NCBI GenBank assembly: GCA_003241695.1
Contig: QFPN01000003.1
Coordinates: forward strand, 1 to 64,000
Direction of reading: 5' to 3'
DNA from: Ancylobacter novellus
GTDB lineage: Bacteria > Pseudomonadota > Alphaproteobacteria > Rhizobiales > Methylopilaceae
DNA: 64,000 bases
Made by a program: the position numbers and the translations under genes. Positions 55,240 to 64,000 of the stretch are shown here, in pieces (positions within the stretch are counted from its first letter, which is position 1; every line of letters begins with the position of its first letter). A model generated the notes under the pieces. The model made no database searches. It was not told the DNA's origin and saw only the letters and a list, made by a program, of their open reading frames with translations.

Positions 55240-56505
55240 ATGACGAACGCCTCCGACTGCGTCGGGCCGTGCGAGCCTGCCGAACGTCCGGCCGCCGAAA
55301 CGCGCGGGGCCGAGCTCGTCCCGGTCACGGCCCCGCATGGCGCGGCGCTCGGGCAGTTCGCGCTGTCGATCGGCGGCCTTGCGATCGGCACCGGCGAGTT
55401 CGCAGCGATGGGCATCCTGCCGTCGGTCGCAGCCGACGTCGGAGCGACGATCCCCGAAACGGGACACATGATTTCCTCCTACGCGCTCGGCGTGACCGTC
55501 GGCGCGCCGCTGATCGCCGTCGCGTTCGCGCGCGCCCCGCGCCGGGCGCTGCTGATCGGCCTGATGGCCTTCTTCCTGGCCGGCAACGTCGCGAGCGCGC
55601 TTGCGACCTCCTACGGCGCAGTCGTCGCCGCGCGCTTTCTCGCGGGGCTGCCGCACGGAGCCTATTTCGGCGTCGCGATGCTGTTCGCCGCCTCGATGGT
55701 CCCCGCGTCGAGGCGTGGGCAGGCCGCGGCCAACGTGCTGCTCGGCCTCAGCGTCGCCAACGTGGTCGGCGTGCCGGCCGCGACGTGGCTCGGCCAGGCC
55801 TTCGGATGGCGGGCGACATTCATCGCCGTCGCCGGACTTGCGGCGGCCACGATCGCGCTGGTGCGGCTGCTGACGCCGGAAGTCTCGCCCTCGGCGGCCG
55901 CGAGCCCGATGCGCGAACTCGGCGCGCTCAAACGGCCGCAGGTGTGGCTGACGCTCGGCGTCGCCGCAATCGGCTTCGGCGGCATTTTCGCGGTCTATTC
56001 CTATGTGTCGCCGACGCTCACGGAGGTCACGGGCCTGTCGTCGGCGATGGTGCCGCCCATGCTCGCCGTGCTCGGCCTCGGCATGATCGCCGGCAACGTC
56101 GCGGGCGGCCTTCTCGCCGACCGGGCGCTCAAGGCCACGATGGCGGGCGTGCTGATCTACAGCGCCGCGACGCTCGGCCTGTTCGTCTTCGCCTCGGCGA
56201 ACCCATGGACGGCCGCCTTGAACCTGTTCCTCATCGGCGGCTGCATCGCCATGGGCCCCGCCCTCCAGACGCGCCTCATGGACGTCGCGGGCGACGCCCA
56301 GACGCTCGCCGCGACGCTCAACCACTCGGCCTTCAACGTCGCGAACGCGCTCGGCGCATGGCTTGGCGGGATTGCGATCGCGACCGGCTACGGATGGACT
56401 TCGCCGGGCTGGGTCGGCGCGATCCTCGCGGTTGGCGGCCTTGCGATCCTGTGCGTGTCGCTGGCTCTGGAGCGTTCGTCGAACGCCGCGCGCAGGTCCG
56501 CGTAA
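55240..56505 (+). CDS. DHA1-family MFS exporter (AraJ/YdhP-like)
   Basis: 421 residues with about 12 membrane helices. Motifs are LSIGGLAIGTGEFAAMGILP (helix 1, the sugar-efflux/AraJ signature), ARFLAGLPHGAYFGVAMLFA (helix 4) and RRGQAAANVLLGLSVANVVG (helix 5). The group exports sugars, arabinosides or antibiotics. The ATG at 55240 is chosen because the upstream in-frame part is basic and lacks homology. It follows ssrA. Confidence 0.88.
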   Translation: MTNASDCVGPCEPAERPAAETRGAELVPVTAPHGAALGQFALSIGGLAIGTGEFAAMGILPSVAADVGATIPETGHMISSYALGVTVGAPLIAVAFARAPRRALLIGLMAFFLAGNVASALATSYGAVVAARFLAGLPHGAYFGVAMLFAASMVPASRRGQAAANVLLGLSVANVVGVPAATWLGQAFGWRATFIAVAGLAAATIALVRLLTPEVSPSAAASPMRELGALKRPQVWLTLGVAAIGFGGIFAVYSYVSPTLTEVTGLSSAMVPPMLAVLGLGMIAGNVAGGLLADRALKATMAGVLIYSAATLGLFVFASANPWTAALNLFLIGGCIAMGPALQTRLMDVAGDAQTLAATLNHSAFNVANALGAWLGGIAIATGYGWTSPGWVGAILAVGGLAILCVSLALERSSNAARRSA

Positions 56506-56674
56506 GTCACGCTGGAAAGCGTTCGGCGCGGTCCGACCGCGAACGATCGCTGGACGCATCGGCCCGCTTCGATGAAGAAGGGCCTGTGACCGCGAGAGCG
56601 CGTTTCCTCGTTCTCGTTCGCGCGACGAGCGGTCGCTGTGTTTCCGAGCCCCCGAATCCTCCTATGTAGCGGTC

Positions 56675-57196
56675 ATGACGACGACGCCTCCCCCCGCCCC
56701 ACCGGCGCAGGACTTCCTCCGTTACGATCTGCTGACGCAGAACGCGTTGCGCGGCGTCGTGCGCGACGTGCTCGCGCGGATCGCCCGCGAGGGCGTGCCT
56801 GGCGAGCATCATTTCTACATCTCGTTCCGCACGACCGACCCGGACGTACGCCTCTCCCAGAGGTTGAAGGAGCGCTATCCGGCCGAGATGACGGTCGTGC
56901 TCCAGCACCAGTTCTGGGATCTCGAGGTCGACGAGGACGGGTTCGAGGTCGGCCTGTCGTTCGGCAACGTGCCCGAGAAGCTCGTCGTGCCGTTCCGCTC
57001 GATCACGGGCTTCTTCGATCCGTCCGTCCAGTTCGGCCTGAAGTTCGATCATCCGGACGCCGAAGCCATCGAGGAAGACGTCCCCTCGACCGAGGCCGCC
57101 GAGACCGTCGTTCCGGACGCCGAACCGGCGCAGTCCGAGCCCCCGGTTCCGGGCGGAGCCGAGGTCGTGAGCCTCGACAAGTTCCGCAAGAAGTAA
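56675..57196 (+). CDS. sspB: SspB, ClpXP adaptor for ssrA-tagged proteins
   Basis: 173 residues of the alphaproteobacterial SspB type. The core (about 15-128, FLRYDLLTQNALRGVVRDVL, HFYISFRTTDPDVRLSQRL, TVVLQHQFWDLEVDEDGFEV) binds the ssrA tag. A flexible acidic/proline linker leads to the ClpX-docking tail EVVSLDKFRKK at the very C-terminus. It delivers tagged proteins to ClpXP. It is close to ssrA. Confidence 0.94.
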   Translation: MTTTPPPAPPAQDFLRYDLLTQNALRGVVRDVLARIAREGVPGEHHFYISFRTTDPDVRLSQRLKERYPAEMTVVLQHQFWDLEVDEDGFEVGLSFGNVPEKLVVPFRSITGFFDPSVQFGLKFDHPDAEAIEEDVPSTEAAETVVPDAEPAQSEPPVPGGAEVVSLDKFRKK

Positions 57197-57333
57197 GCCG
57201 CGCAGCCTCTTCGCCGCTTCGCCGTTCTCCGTCGGATGGTTGCGTGACGCGCTCTCGCGCGGCGTGCTAGGGAGCCCTTGCCCGTTCAGGCGAGGCTTAT
57301 GCCCCTTTCACGCAATCTGAAGAGAGCGCGCCC

Positions 57334-58725
57334 ATGACCGCGACCCGCACCGAAACCGACAGTTTTGGTCCGCTGGAGGTCCCGTCGGACAAATACTGGG
57401 GCGCGCAGACGCAACGGTCGCTGCAGAACTTCAAGATCGGCGGCGAAACCATGCCTCAGCCGCTGATCCGCGCGCTCGGGATCATCAAGCGCTCGGCCGC
57501 GCTCGCCAATAAGGATCAGGGCTCGCTCGACCCGAAGCTCGCCGACGCGATCGCCGCGGCCGCCCAGGAGGTCACCGACGGCAAGTTCGACGATCATTTC
57601 CCGCTGGTGGTCTGGCAGACCGGGTCCGGCACCCAGTCGAACATGAACGCGAACGAGGTGATCTCGAATCGCGCGATCGAAGCGCTCGGCGGCCAGATGG
57701 GTTCGAAGAAGCCCGTCCATCCGAACGACCACGTCAACATGAGCCAGTCGTCGAACGACACCTTCCCGACCGCGATGCACATCGCCGCGGCGGAGGAGAT
57801 CGAAAAGACGCTTCTGCCCAAGCTCAAGCACCTTGAGGACGCGCTCGACGCGAAGGCGAAGGCGTTCGAGCACGTCATCAAGATCGGGCGCACCCACACC
57901 CAGGACGCCACCCCCCTGACGCTCGGCCAGGAATTCTCCGGCTATGTCGCGCAGGTCCGCCTCGGGGCCGAGCGCATCCGGGAGACGCTGAAGCACCTCC
58001 ACCCGCTCGCGCAGGGCGGCACGGCGGTCGGCACCGGCATCAACGCCAAGGTCGGCTTCGCGGAAAAGTTCGCCGAGAAGGTCGCGGAGATCACCGGCCT
58101 GCCCTTCGTGACCGCGCCGAACAAGTTCGAGGCGCTCGCGGCGCATGACGCCTATGTCTACGTGCATGGCGCGCTGAACGCGCTCGCAGCCGGCCTGTTC
58201 AAGATCGCGAACGACATCCGCCTGCTCGGCTCCGGCCCGCGCTCGGGCCTCGGGGAACTCGTCCTGCCGGAGAACGAACCGGGCTCCTCGATCATGCCCG
58301 GCAAAGTCAACCCGACGCAGTGCGAGGCGCTCACGATGGTGTGCGCCCAGGTCTTCGGCAACAACGCGACGATTTCCTTCGCCGGCAGCCAGGGGCATTT
58401 CGAGCTCAACGTCTACAAGCCCGTGCTCGCCTTCAACATGCTGCAATCGATCCGGATACTCGGCGACGCCGCCGTCAGCTTCACGGACAATTGCGTGGTC
58501 GGGATCGAGGCCGACGAGGACCGCATCGCCGATCTGATGAGGCGCTCGCTGATGCTCGTCACCGCGCTTGCGCCGACCATCGGCTACGACAACGCCACCA
58601 AGGTGGCGAAGACCGCCCACAAGAACGGCACCACCTTGCGCGAGGAGGCCGTTAAGCTGGGCTTCGTGTCGGAGGAAGAATTCGATCGCGTCGTCCGCCC
58701 CGAGGCGATGATCCGCCCCGGTTAG
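57334..58725 (+). CDS. fumC: Fumarate hydratase, class II
   Basis: 463 residues of the fumarase/aspartase family. It is the TCA-cycle enzyme that hydrates fumarate to L-malate. The signature loop GSSIMPGKVNPTQCE holds the catalytic Ser; other motifs are WQTGSGTQSNMNANEVISNR, SQSSNDTFPTAMHIA and GRTHTQDATPLTLGQEFSGY. The ATG at 57334 starts the homology. Confidence 0.96.
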   Translation: MTATRTETDSFGPLEVPSDKYWGAQTQRSLQNFKIGGETMPQPLIRALGIIKRSAALANKDQGSLDPKLADAIAAAAQEVTDGKFDDHFPLVVWQTGSGTQSNMNANEVISNRAIEALGGQMGSKKPVHPNDHVNMSQSSNDTFPTAMHIAAAEEIEKTLLPKLKHLEDALDAKAKAFEHVIKIGRTHTQDATPLTLGQEFSGYVAQVRLGAERIRETLKHLHPLAQGGTAVGTGINAKVGFAEKFAEKVAEITGLPFVTAPNKFEALAAHDAYVYVHGALNALAAGLFKIANDIRLLGSGPRSGLGELVLPENEPGSSIMPGKVNPTQCEALTMVCAQVFGNNATISFAGSQGHFELNVYKPVLAFNMLQSIRILGDAAVSFTDNCVVGIEADEDRIADLMRRSLMLVTALAPTIGYDNATKVAKTAHKNGTTLREEAVKLGFVSEEEFDRVVRPEAMIRPG

Positions 58726-58795
58726 TCGGTTGCGCACGACGGTAATTGGATGGCGCTCGATTTACTGATCAGGCTTGTGATAAGGGTTTTTGACG

Positions 58796-58993
58796 ATGTC
58801 CCAGATCGTCAACCTGCGAAGCGTCAGAAAAAAACGCGCGCGCGCCGAAGCGGAATCCAAGGCGGTGGAGAACCGCGTCCGTTTCGGCATGAGCAAGCGG
58901 GAGCACGAAGCCGCGGGGGCGGCTCGGGAAACGTCGCAACGCAGGCATGATGCGCATCGTCGCGAAAACGGGGGCGACGAAACCAATGAATGA
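58796..58993 (+). CDS. DUF4169 small basic protein
   Basis: 65 residues, starting MSQIVNLRSVRKKRARAEAE, the DUF4169 signature found behind fumC in alphaproteobacteria. It is charged throughout and probably helical; function unknown. It overlaps the next gene by 8 bases. Confidence 0.83.
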   Translation: MSQIVNLRSVRKKRARAEAESKAVENRVRFGMSKREHEAAGAARETSQRRHDAHRRENGGDETNE

Positions 58994-59360
58994 ACCGTCA
59001 AAGCCGATCGAACTCGTTACGACGACGTCAGGTGGCCAAGCGCAACTTGTCGGCGTCGGCCCTGCCGAAGCGGAGGGGATCGTCGTGAGCGGCATTCTGG
59101 CGGGCGAAGACGGGCCGACGTCGCGGGAATACAATCCCGACATCGTCAAGCGCTCCGTCGTGGTGGCCGGCCACAAGACCAGCGTCAGCCTCGAGGACGC
59201 TTTCTGGCATGCGCTGAAAGACATTGCCCGCGAGCGCGGCGCATCGCTGCGCGGCCTTGTCGCGGAGATCGACTCAAACCGCCGCGGCGGCAACCTGTCG
59301 TCCGCGGTCCGGCTGTTCGTGCTCGATCATTATCGCAGACTGGCCCGCGCGCCGCGCTGA
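58986..59360 (+). CDS. Ribbon-helix-helix domain protein
   Basis: 124 residues. The C-terminal half (about 55-120: VKRSVVVAGHKTSVSLEDAF, WHALKDIARERGASLRGLVA, EIDSNRRGGNLSSAVRLFVL) is the RHH_4 domain of alphaproteobacterial small DNA-binding or arylsulfate-operon-type regulators. The N-terminal half is polar and probably disordered. The ATG at 58986 overlaps the DUF4169 stop, so the two are coupled; an earlier in-frame ATG at 58947 is less likely. Confidence 0.85.
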   Translation: MNEPSKPIELVTTTSGGQAQLVGVGPAEAEGIVVSGILAGEDGPTSREYNPDIVKRSVVVAGHKTSVSLEDAFWHALKDIARERGASLRGLVAEIDSNRRGGNLSSAVRLFVLDHYRRLARAPR

Positions 59361-59501
59361 CGACGCTCCGCCCTCCATCCTCGGAGCGGAAATCGGGCGA
59401 CCGGCGGAACTCTCTCAGGCCTCGCCCACAAACCTATCGAGCGTGGTCCGGCTGGTTCGCGGACTGCCCGCGACTTGTCGCCTTCTTCACATACCGGCCC
59501 T

Positions 59502-62500
59502 TCAGCGCGGCGCTGTCGCGGCGGGCGGCAGGATGGACGTCGGCGCCGGCAGTGCCGGGCCTTCCGGCTGACGCCCCGGATTCGGACGCCCGGAGCGGTC
59601 GGCCGGGCGGAACGTCTGGCCTTGCGGCGAGAACACGCCGGCGGGCGGCGACGGCGGAGGCGTCTGCGTCGGGCCGGATGGCGTCGAGAGATCAAGATCC
59701 CATGGCGACCCCGGCGAACCCGTACGGGGAGCCACTTCGAGCGCCGCGCCGGCCTCGGCTTCGCGCTTGCGGCGTTCGGCCTCGAGCCTCGCCTTTTCTG
59801 CTTCCGCGCGCTTGCGTTCCTCTTCCTGACGCTCGCGGGCGACGCGGGCGCGTTCGCGCGCGTCCGCCTCCATGGCTTCGATCCGGGCCGTCTCCCGCTC
59901 GACCGCACGGACCGAAAGCCACCCCGTGAAAGCGGTCGCGTCGATGCGCCGGGACGGCGAGGAGATCGGCCCGTCCAACGCGACGCCGATCTGCGGCGCG
60001 CCTGGACGCGCCGGCTGCAGCGTGAGGTCGGCGTCGAGCGTCCGCCGCCTCAGATCGACGGAGGCGCCGCCGCCGAGACGAACCCCATCGCTTTGCGCTT
60101 CAAGCGCTCCGGTTCGCAGAACGCCGCCGGAGATCGTGAAACCCGCCAACGCTTGCGGAAGATGAAAATCGGCGGCCGCCAACTCCTTGTTCAGCGCGGC
60201 CGCGACTTTTCCGGCGTCGAGCGCGAGCCCGGCTTCGACCTGCGGCTCGATCCGATCGACCGCCGTGGGATCAAGCCGGCGCGCGACCATGTCCGTGACG
60301 GAGACGGACCCCGCGCCCGTCAGCGATCCGACGAGGCCGGCGATCGACCGCCCCGAAGCCTGCCCCTCGATCTTCAATCCGACGCCGCCGAGCACGGGCG
60401 AGGCGGCGCGATCGATACCCATAAGTTGTTCCGCAGCGGCATTTTCGAGCGCGAGGTTGAACGTCGTCGTCGCCTGTTCGTCCGCGCGCGCGATTGCGGC
60501 CGTTCCGGAGAGGCGCCCGCCGTCGAGCGCGGCGGAGAAGCCTTCGAGGGCGATCGCGTCGCGCTTCAGCGCCAGCGTGAAGGCGGCGTCGGTGGCGACC
60601 TGGCCTGCGCCGAGCGGCATCCGCGCTGCGGAGACCTCGAATCGGCCGGCGATCCCGCGCACGGGCGACGGCCCGAACGGAGTCGTCGGCCAGGCGCCCT
60701 CCTGTCCCTCCCCGGCCGCGGCGTCCGGCGAAACGGCGAGCGCGATCAGCGCCGCCAGCGGAAGGTCGTCCAGCGCGAAGCGGCCCTCGATCGGCCTGGA
60801 GGGATCCGACGGCAGCGTCGCCTGTCCCACGATCCGCCGCCCGGCGACGTCGCCCTTCAGGTCGTCGAGCCGCGCGCCGGCGCCGTCAAGCGCAAGCTTC
60901 GCGGCGAACGTCGCGGGGAGACGCGGGCCGGAGACGGGGCTGGCGCGGCCGAGAACGGCCGCGACCGCGACGAGATCTTCGGCCTTGGCCGAGACGTCTG
61001 CCTGAACGGAGAGCGCGCCGGACGGAGAGGTCCCGACCGCGCCGCGCCCCGTGAGGTCGAGCCCGAGCGCGGCGAACCGCCCCTCGCCCGTCATGCCTTT
61101 GGCCGGCGCGCCCGAAAGGCGAAGCGAAATCTCGCCGCCTTGCGCGTCGACGAGCGGGCTCAGACCAACGCCCGCCAGCGCCGCTAGCTTGCGCCCGTCG
61201 GGCGAAGCGATCCTGAGCTTGGCTTCAGCGGGCGCATCGAGCGAGAGCGACGGCGTCGAGACCTCCGCGTCGATCCGGCCGCCTGCAGCCGCGCCGGAGA
61301 CGGAAAACCAGTGGCCGTCCGGCCCGACGTCGACATCGATCGACACGTCGGCCGGCGCAAGCGCCGCGGAACGGCGCTCGAGCGCCTCGACGAGCCCGAC
61401 GGGAGCGCCGGCCGCGCGGGCGAGCGCGACGAGCGAGCCGAGCTTCGCCGCGGCGACCTTGAAGCCCATCGCGCCCTCGGGCCCCGCCGTTCCCATGGCG
61501 ACGCGTCCGGCCCCGGAAACCTTCGCGCCGTCGGCGTCGCGGACTTCGAGGCGCTTCAGGTCGAGCCCGCGGGCGTCCAGCGAGACGTCGACCGACACGC
61601 CGCTCATGGCGACGCCCGACAGCACGAGGCTTTCGGCGTCGAGGGCCACCAGCGCGTCCGTGTCCTGCGCGGACAGCGCCTGCGACATCAGGCGATCGAG
61701 GCCGAGCGCGTCGAGGTCGAGCCGGTCGGAATCGAGCGCGGCTTCCATGCGGGACCGCTTCCCTTCGCCGCCCTTCGCCCATGACACGCGGCCGGTCGAG
61801 CGGGCTCCGTCGGTCTCGATCGTCGCTTCGTCGATGCTGACCGCGCCGGGGCGGGCGGAAAGCTCGCCCTTGAGCGAGACGCGTCGGACTGGCGTCGCGC
61901 TCTGGTCGCGTCCCCCGCCCAGCCAGCGGCGGAAGGAGGCGAGATCGCGCGCATCGAAGGACACCGGTCCGACGAAGCCGGGCTCGCCGTTCGAAAACGC
62001 GACCGCGCCGGAGGCGGAGACTCGCGCGTCGCCGGGCAGAACGGCGGAGGCGCGGCGCACGCGCCAGTCGCCGCGCGCGGCTGCGAGTTCGAGCCGCAGG
62101 TCCTGGAGCACGTCTCCCCCGAGCACGACGCCGCGGGCGTCGAGCGTAAGCGAAGCGTTGGCGGGCGGCCGGACGCCCGCAGGCAGGCGCGACGCGATCT
62201 CGGACAACACGCCCGCCGGCGTCTTCGGTCGCCCCTCTCCGAGCAGCCTGTCGAAATCGATCTGGCGGGTCTCGAGGCGCAGATCGAACTGCGGATCGGC
62301 GCCGAACGTCGCTTCGGCGGTCCCGGTCAGGCGAACGCCCCGCTCGTCCGGCCCATAGGCAAGGTCGAGATCGTCGAACTTCAGGCGCCCTGCCCCGACC
62401 TTCGCAGCCGCCGCGGCCCGCCACGGTTCGGCTGTCGCGGTCTCGCGACGCCGATCGGCGGGACCCGACAGCGCGACACGCCCCTCGAAGGCCGGCTTGT

Positions 62501-63170
62501 CGGCCATCGCTATCGCGCCGTCCGCCTCGAAAGCGAGCGTCCCGTCGGTCCGGGCCGCGGCGACCTTAACGCGCATGGCGCCGGCTTCCGCGCGGGACGT
62601 CGACGCTCTTAGATTCAACCTGCCGCCGTCCGGACCGCCCACCCCCTCGAACTTGTAGGGGCCAGAGAGCGACCCGGCCTCTGCGACGCCTGCGATGCGA
62701 TCGAGGCCGAATGTTCCTTGAGGCGTCGCGAGGGAGAGAGCGCCGTCGACGATTTCGGCGCGATCGAAGGAGACGCGGGCCGGCGCTCCGCCCTTTCCGG
62801 ACGAGAACGCCGTGCGCACGGCGCCGTCGGCCGCGATCTCGACGCCGAGCCTCGGACGCACCAGCCTGATCCGCTCGGCCTTGACCTCGCCGCGAAGCAG
62901 CGGCGCGATGGCGAGTTCGATCTCGACCTCGTCGACCGAGAGCCGCGTCGCGCCCGCGCCGGACGAGAGCGCCCGGAACCGCACGTAGGGCGTCGGCAGC
63001 AGCCTCGCGTCGACCGCGCCGCTCACCGTCACGGGCGCCCCGACGAGCGCGCTCGCCTGCGCGGCGAAGTCGTCGCGATAGGCGGTCCAGTTGACGAACC
63101 AGGGCCCGATCAGCGCGGCGAGAAGCGCCAGCACCAGAGCGAGCCCGAGCCCGGTGAGCGTGTTGTTCAA
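59502..63170 (-). CDS. Very large AsmA-family protein
   Basis: 1222 residues. One N-terminal membrane helix (LGLALVLALLAALIGPWFVN, about 6-25) is followed by an AsmA domain (PVTVSGAVDARLLPTPYVRF) and long beta-rich repeats up to about 1080, as in bridge-like lipid-transport proteins of the AsmA/TamB/YhdP class. Near the C-terminus is a coiled, Glu/Arg-rich stretch (EAMEADARERARVARERQEE) and a Pro-rich tail. The start is read as TTG at 63170, where homology (NNTLTGLGLAL) begins; no ATG or GTG is near. It probably spans the periplasm and affects outer-membrane lipid or LPS homeostasis. Confidence 0.88.
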   Translation of the reverse strand: MNNTLTGLGLALVLALLAALIGPWFVNWTAYRDDFAAQASALVGAPVTVSGAVDARLLPTPYVRFRALSSGAGATRLSVDEVEIELAIAPLLRGEVKAERIRLVRPRLGVEIAADGAVRTAFSSGKGGAPARVSFDRAEIVDGALSLATPQGTFGLDRIAGVAEAGSLSGPYKFEGVGGPDGGRLNLRASTSRAEAGAMRVKVAAARTDGTLAFEADGAIAMADKPAFEGRVALSGPADRRRETATAEPWRAAAAAKVGAGRLKFDDLDLAYGPDERGVRLTGTAEATFGADPQFDLRLETRQIDFDRLLGEGRPKTPAGVLSEIASRLPAGVRPPANASLTLDARGVVLGGDVLQDLRLELAAARGDWRVRRASAVLPGDARVSASGAVAFSNGEPGFVGPVSFDARDLASFRRWLGGGRDQSATPVRRVSLKGELSARPGAVSIDEATIETDGARSTGRVSWAKGGEGKRSRMEAALDSDRLDLDALGLDRLMSQALSAQDTDALVALDAESLVLSGVAMSGVSVDVSLDARGLDLKRLEVRDADGAKVSGAGRVAMGTAGPEGAMGFKVAAAKLGSLVALARAAGAPVGLVEALERRSAALAPADVSIDVDVGPDGHWFSVSGAAAGGRIDAEVSTPSLSLDAPAEAKLRIASPDGRKLAALAGVGLSPLVDAQGGEISLRLSGAPAKGMTGEGRFAALGLDLTGRGAVGTSPSGALSVQADVSAKAEDLVAVAAVLGRASPVSGPRLPATFAAKLALDGAGARLDDLKGDVAGRRIVGQATLPSDPSRPIEGRFALDDLPLAALIALAVSPDAAAGEGQEGAWPTTPFGPSPVRGIAGRFEVSAARMPLGAGQVATDAAFTLALKRDAIALEGFSAALDGGRLSGTAAIARADEQATTTFNLALENAAAEQLMGIDRAASPVLGGVGLKIEGQASGRSIAGLVGSLTGAGSVSVTDMVARRLDPTAVDRIEPQVEAGLALDAGKVAAALNKELAAADFHLPQALAGFTISGGVLRTGALEAQSDGVRLGGGASVDLRRRTLDADLTLQPARPGAPQIGVALDGPISSPSRRIDATAFTGWLSVRAVERETARIEAMEADARERARVARERQEEERKRAEAEKARLEAERRKREAEAGAALEVAPRTGSPGSPWDLDLSTPSGPTQTPPPSPPAGVFSPQGQTFRPADRSGRPNPGRQPEGPALPAPTSILPPAATAPR

Positions 63171-63353
63171 GGGCGTCGGTCCGGTTCGATCCGTCGTCCG
63201 AAAAGAATCTGCTCCGCGGCGGGTCGACGTCCGCGTGCGGCGCAAAAACCATTACACGGGAGGCGGGGCGCTACGGAACGACTATCTGACCGGCGCCGCT
63301 CAAACCGGCGAGACGGCGACGTCTTCCGCGACGGCGAAGCCATAGGCCGGCGC

Positions 63354-64000
63354 TCAGACCGCGACGATCTTTCCCGGGTTCATGATGTCGAGCGGATCGA
63401 GCGCGCGTTTCAGCGCGCGCATGGCCTCGACCGCCGGGGCGCCGTGCTCGGCCTCGAGATACGCCATCTTGCCCTGTCCGACGCCGTGCTCGCCGGTCGA
63501 GGTTCCGCCCATCGCGATCGCCCGCGCCACGAGGCGCGCGAGGAAAGCCGAACAGGCTGCGCGCTCCGCCGGATCGTCCGGCCTGACCAGCGGCAGGCAG
63601 TGGAAGTTGCCGTCGCCCACGTGACCGACGATCGGCGCGACGAGGCCGGAGCGCGCAATGTCCTGCAGCGTCTCCTCGACGCAGTCCGCGAGCCGCGAGA
63701 TCGGCACGCAGACGTCGGTCGGGACGGGTTTCGCGCCGGGACGCAGTGCCGCCGCCGCCCAGGTCGCGTCGTGGCGCGCGGTCCAGAGGCGGGTTCGGTC
63801 CTCGGCTCTGGTCGCCCAGTCGAGCGGGCCGCCGCCGAGATCGGCCGCGATCTCGCCGAAGCGTTCGGACTGCTCGCGCACGCCCGCTTCCGTGCCGTGG
63901 AACTCGACGAACAGCGTCGGGATGACGGGAAGCGAGAGCTTCGAATAGGCGTTGGTGGCGGCGACCATCGCGGCGTCGAGCAACTCCACCCGCGCGATCG
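63354..64000 (-). CDS. FAD-linked oxidase (glycolate oxidase GlcD / D-lactate dehydrogenase type), C-terminal part
   Basis: The 3' 215 codons of a gene that starts beyond the right edge. It is the FAD-oxidase_C domain: PTLFVEFHGTEAGVREQSER, the substrate-site HVGDGNFHCLPL and the terminal GEHGVGQGKMAYLEAEHG, ending DPLDIMNPGKIVAV. These match the cytochrome-linked D-lactate dehydrogenase/glycolate oxidase GlcD family. The exact substrate cannot be assigned from this part. Confidence 0.9.
   Translation of the reverse strand, partial: IARVELLDAAMVAATNAYSKLSLPVIPTLFVEFHGTEAGVREQSERFGEIAADLGGGPLDWATRAEDRTRLWTARHDATWAAAALRPGAKPVPTDVCVPISRLADCVEETLQDIARSGLVAPIVGHVGDGNFHCLPLVRPDDPAERAACSAFLARLVARAIAMGGTSTGEHGVGQGKMAYLEAEHGAPAVEAMRALKRALDPLDIMNPGKIVAV

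Overview
The window is GC-rich chromosomal DNA of an alphaproteobacterium, most likely a methylotroph-related member of the Hyphomicrobiales. The evidence is an alphaproteobacterial split (circularly permuted) tmRNA gene, an NDUFS4-type complex I subunit, a double cold-shock-domain protein followed by a DUF192 protein, an alphaproteobacterial SspB, and a PqqA peptide of the Methylobacterium type. No phage, CRISPR array or intact insertion sequence was seen. Most genes sit in compact housekeeping operons, many joined by 4-bp ATGA or GTGA overlaps.

Layout. 0-5.2 kb: the 5' end of tuf behind tRNA-Gly and tRNA-Tyr, a divergent rlmB, an MFS metabolite transporter with a large extra loop, tRNA-Thr and an AT-rich secreted orphan. 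5.3-14.2 kb: cofactor and iron genes. These are an amidase with a siderophore-interacting reductase, bluB, a TPP riboswitch with thiO-thiS-thiG-thiE, a secreted unknown protein, metC, and an orphan 26-residue pqqA gene. 14.3-17.5 kb: a BrnA-like antitoxin with an unknown partner, a KefB/C-type antiporter, tRNA-Pro, the NDUFS4 homologue and tRNA-Arg. 17.5-22.16 kb: a decayed integrative element in tRNA-Arg, bounded by imperfect 30-bp direct repeats. It carries an integrase remnant, an ECF sigma/anti-sigma pair, a Tat-exported ferritin-like protein and an outer-membrane barrel protein.

22.4-27.6 kb: a Tat-exported formamidase-like enzyme, DUF192, cold-shock, sirtuin, glyoxalase and a phytanoyl-CoA-dioxygenase-like gene. 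28.2-34.0 kb is the most striking locus, a complete DSF-type (Rpf) cell-cell signalling module. An RpfF-like fatty-acid signal synthase converges on an operon for a REC-PAS-GGDEF-EAL regulator and an RpfC-like membrane hybrid kinase. The usual HD-GYP output of RpfG is replaced by a c-di-GMP GGDEF-EAL output.

34.2-47.3 kb: flavoprotein, gltX, nadE, a diguanylate cyclase, class II DAHP synthase, a drug-efflux MFS, gor, DUF2059, rpiA and gabD. 47.6-52.8 kb: an AT-rich orphan, then the thyA-GNAT-unknown-folA run followed by hflK-hflC-DUF2065. 52.9-59.4 kb: a chemoreceptor, ssrA (tmRNA), an MFS exporter, sspB, fumC, DUF4169 and a ribbon-helix-helix protein. 59.5-64 kb: a very large AsmA-family protein and the 3' part of a FAD-linked oxidase gene that continues beyond the window.
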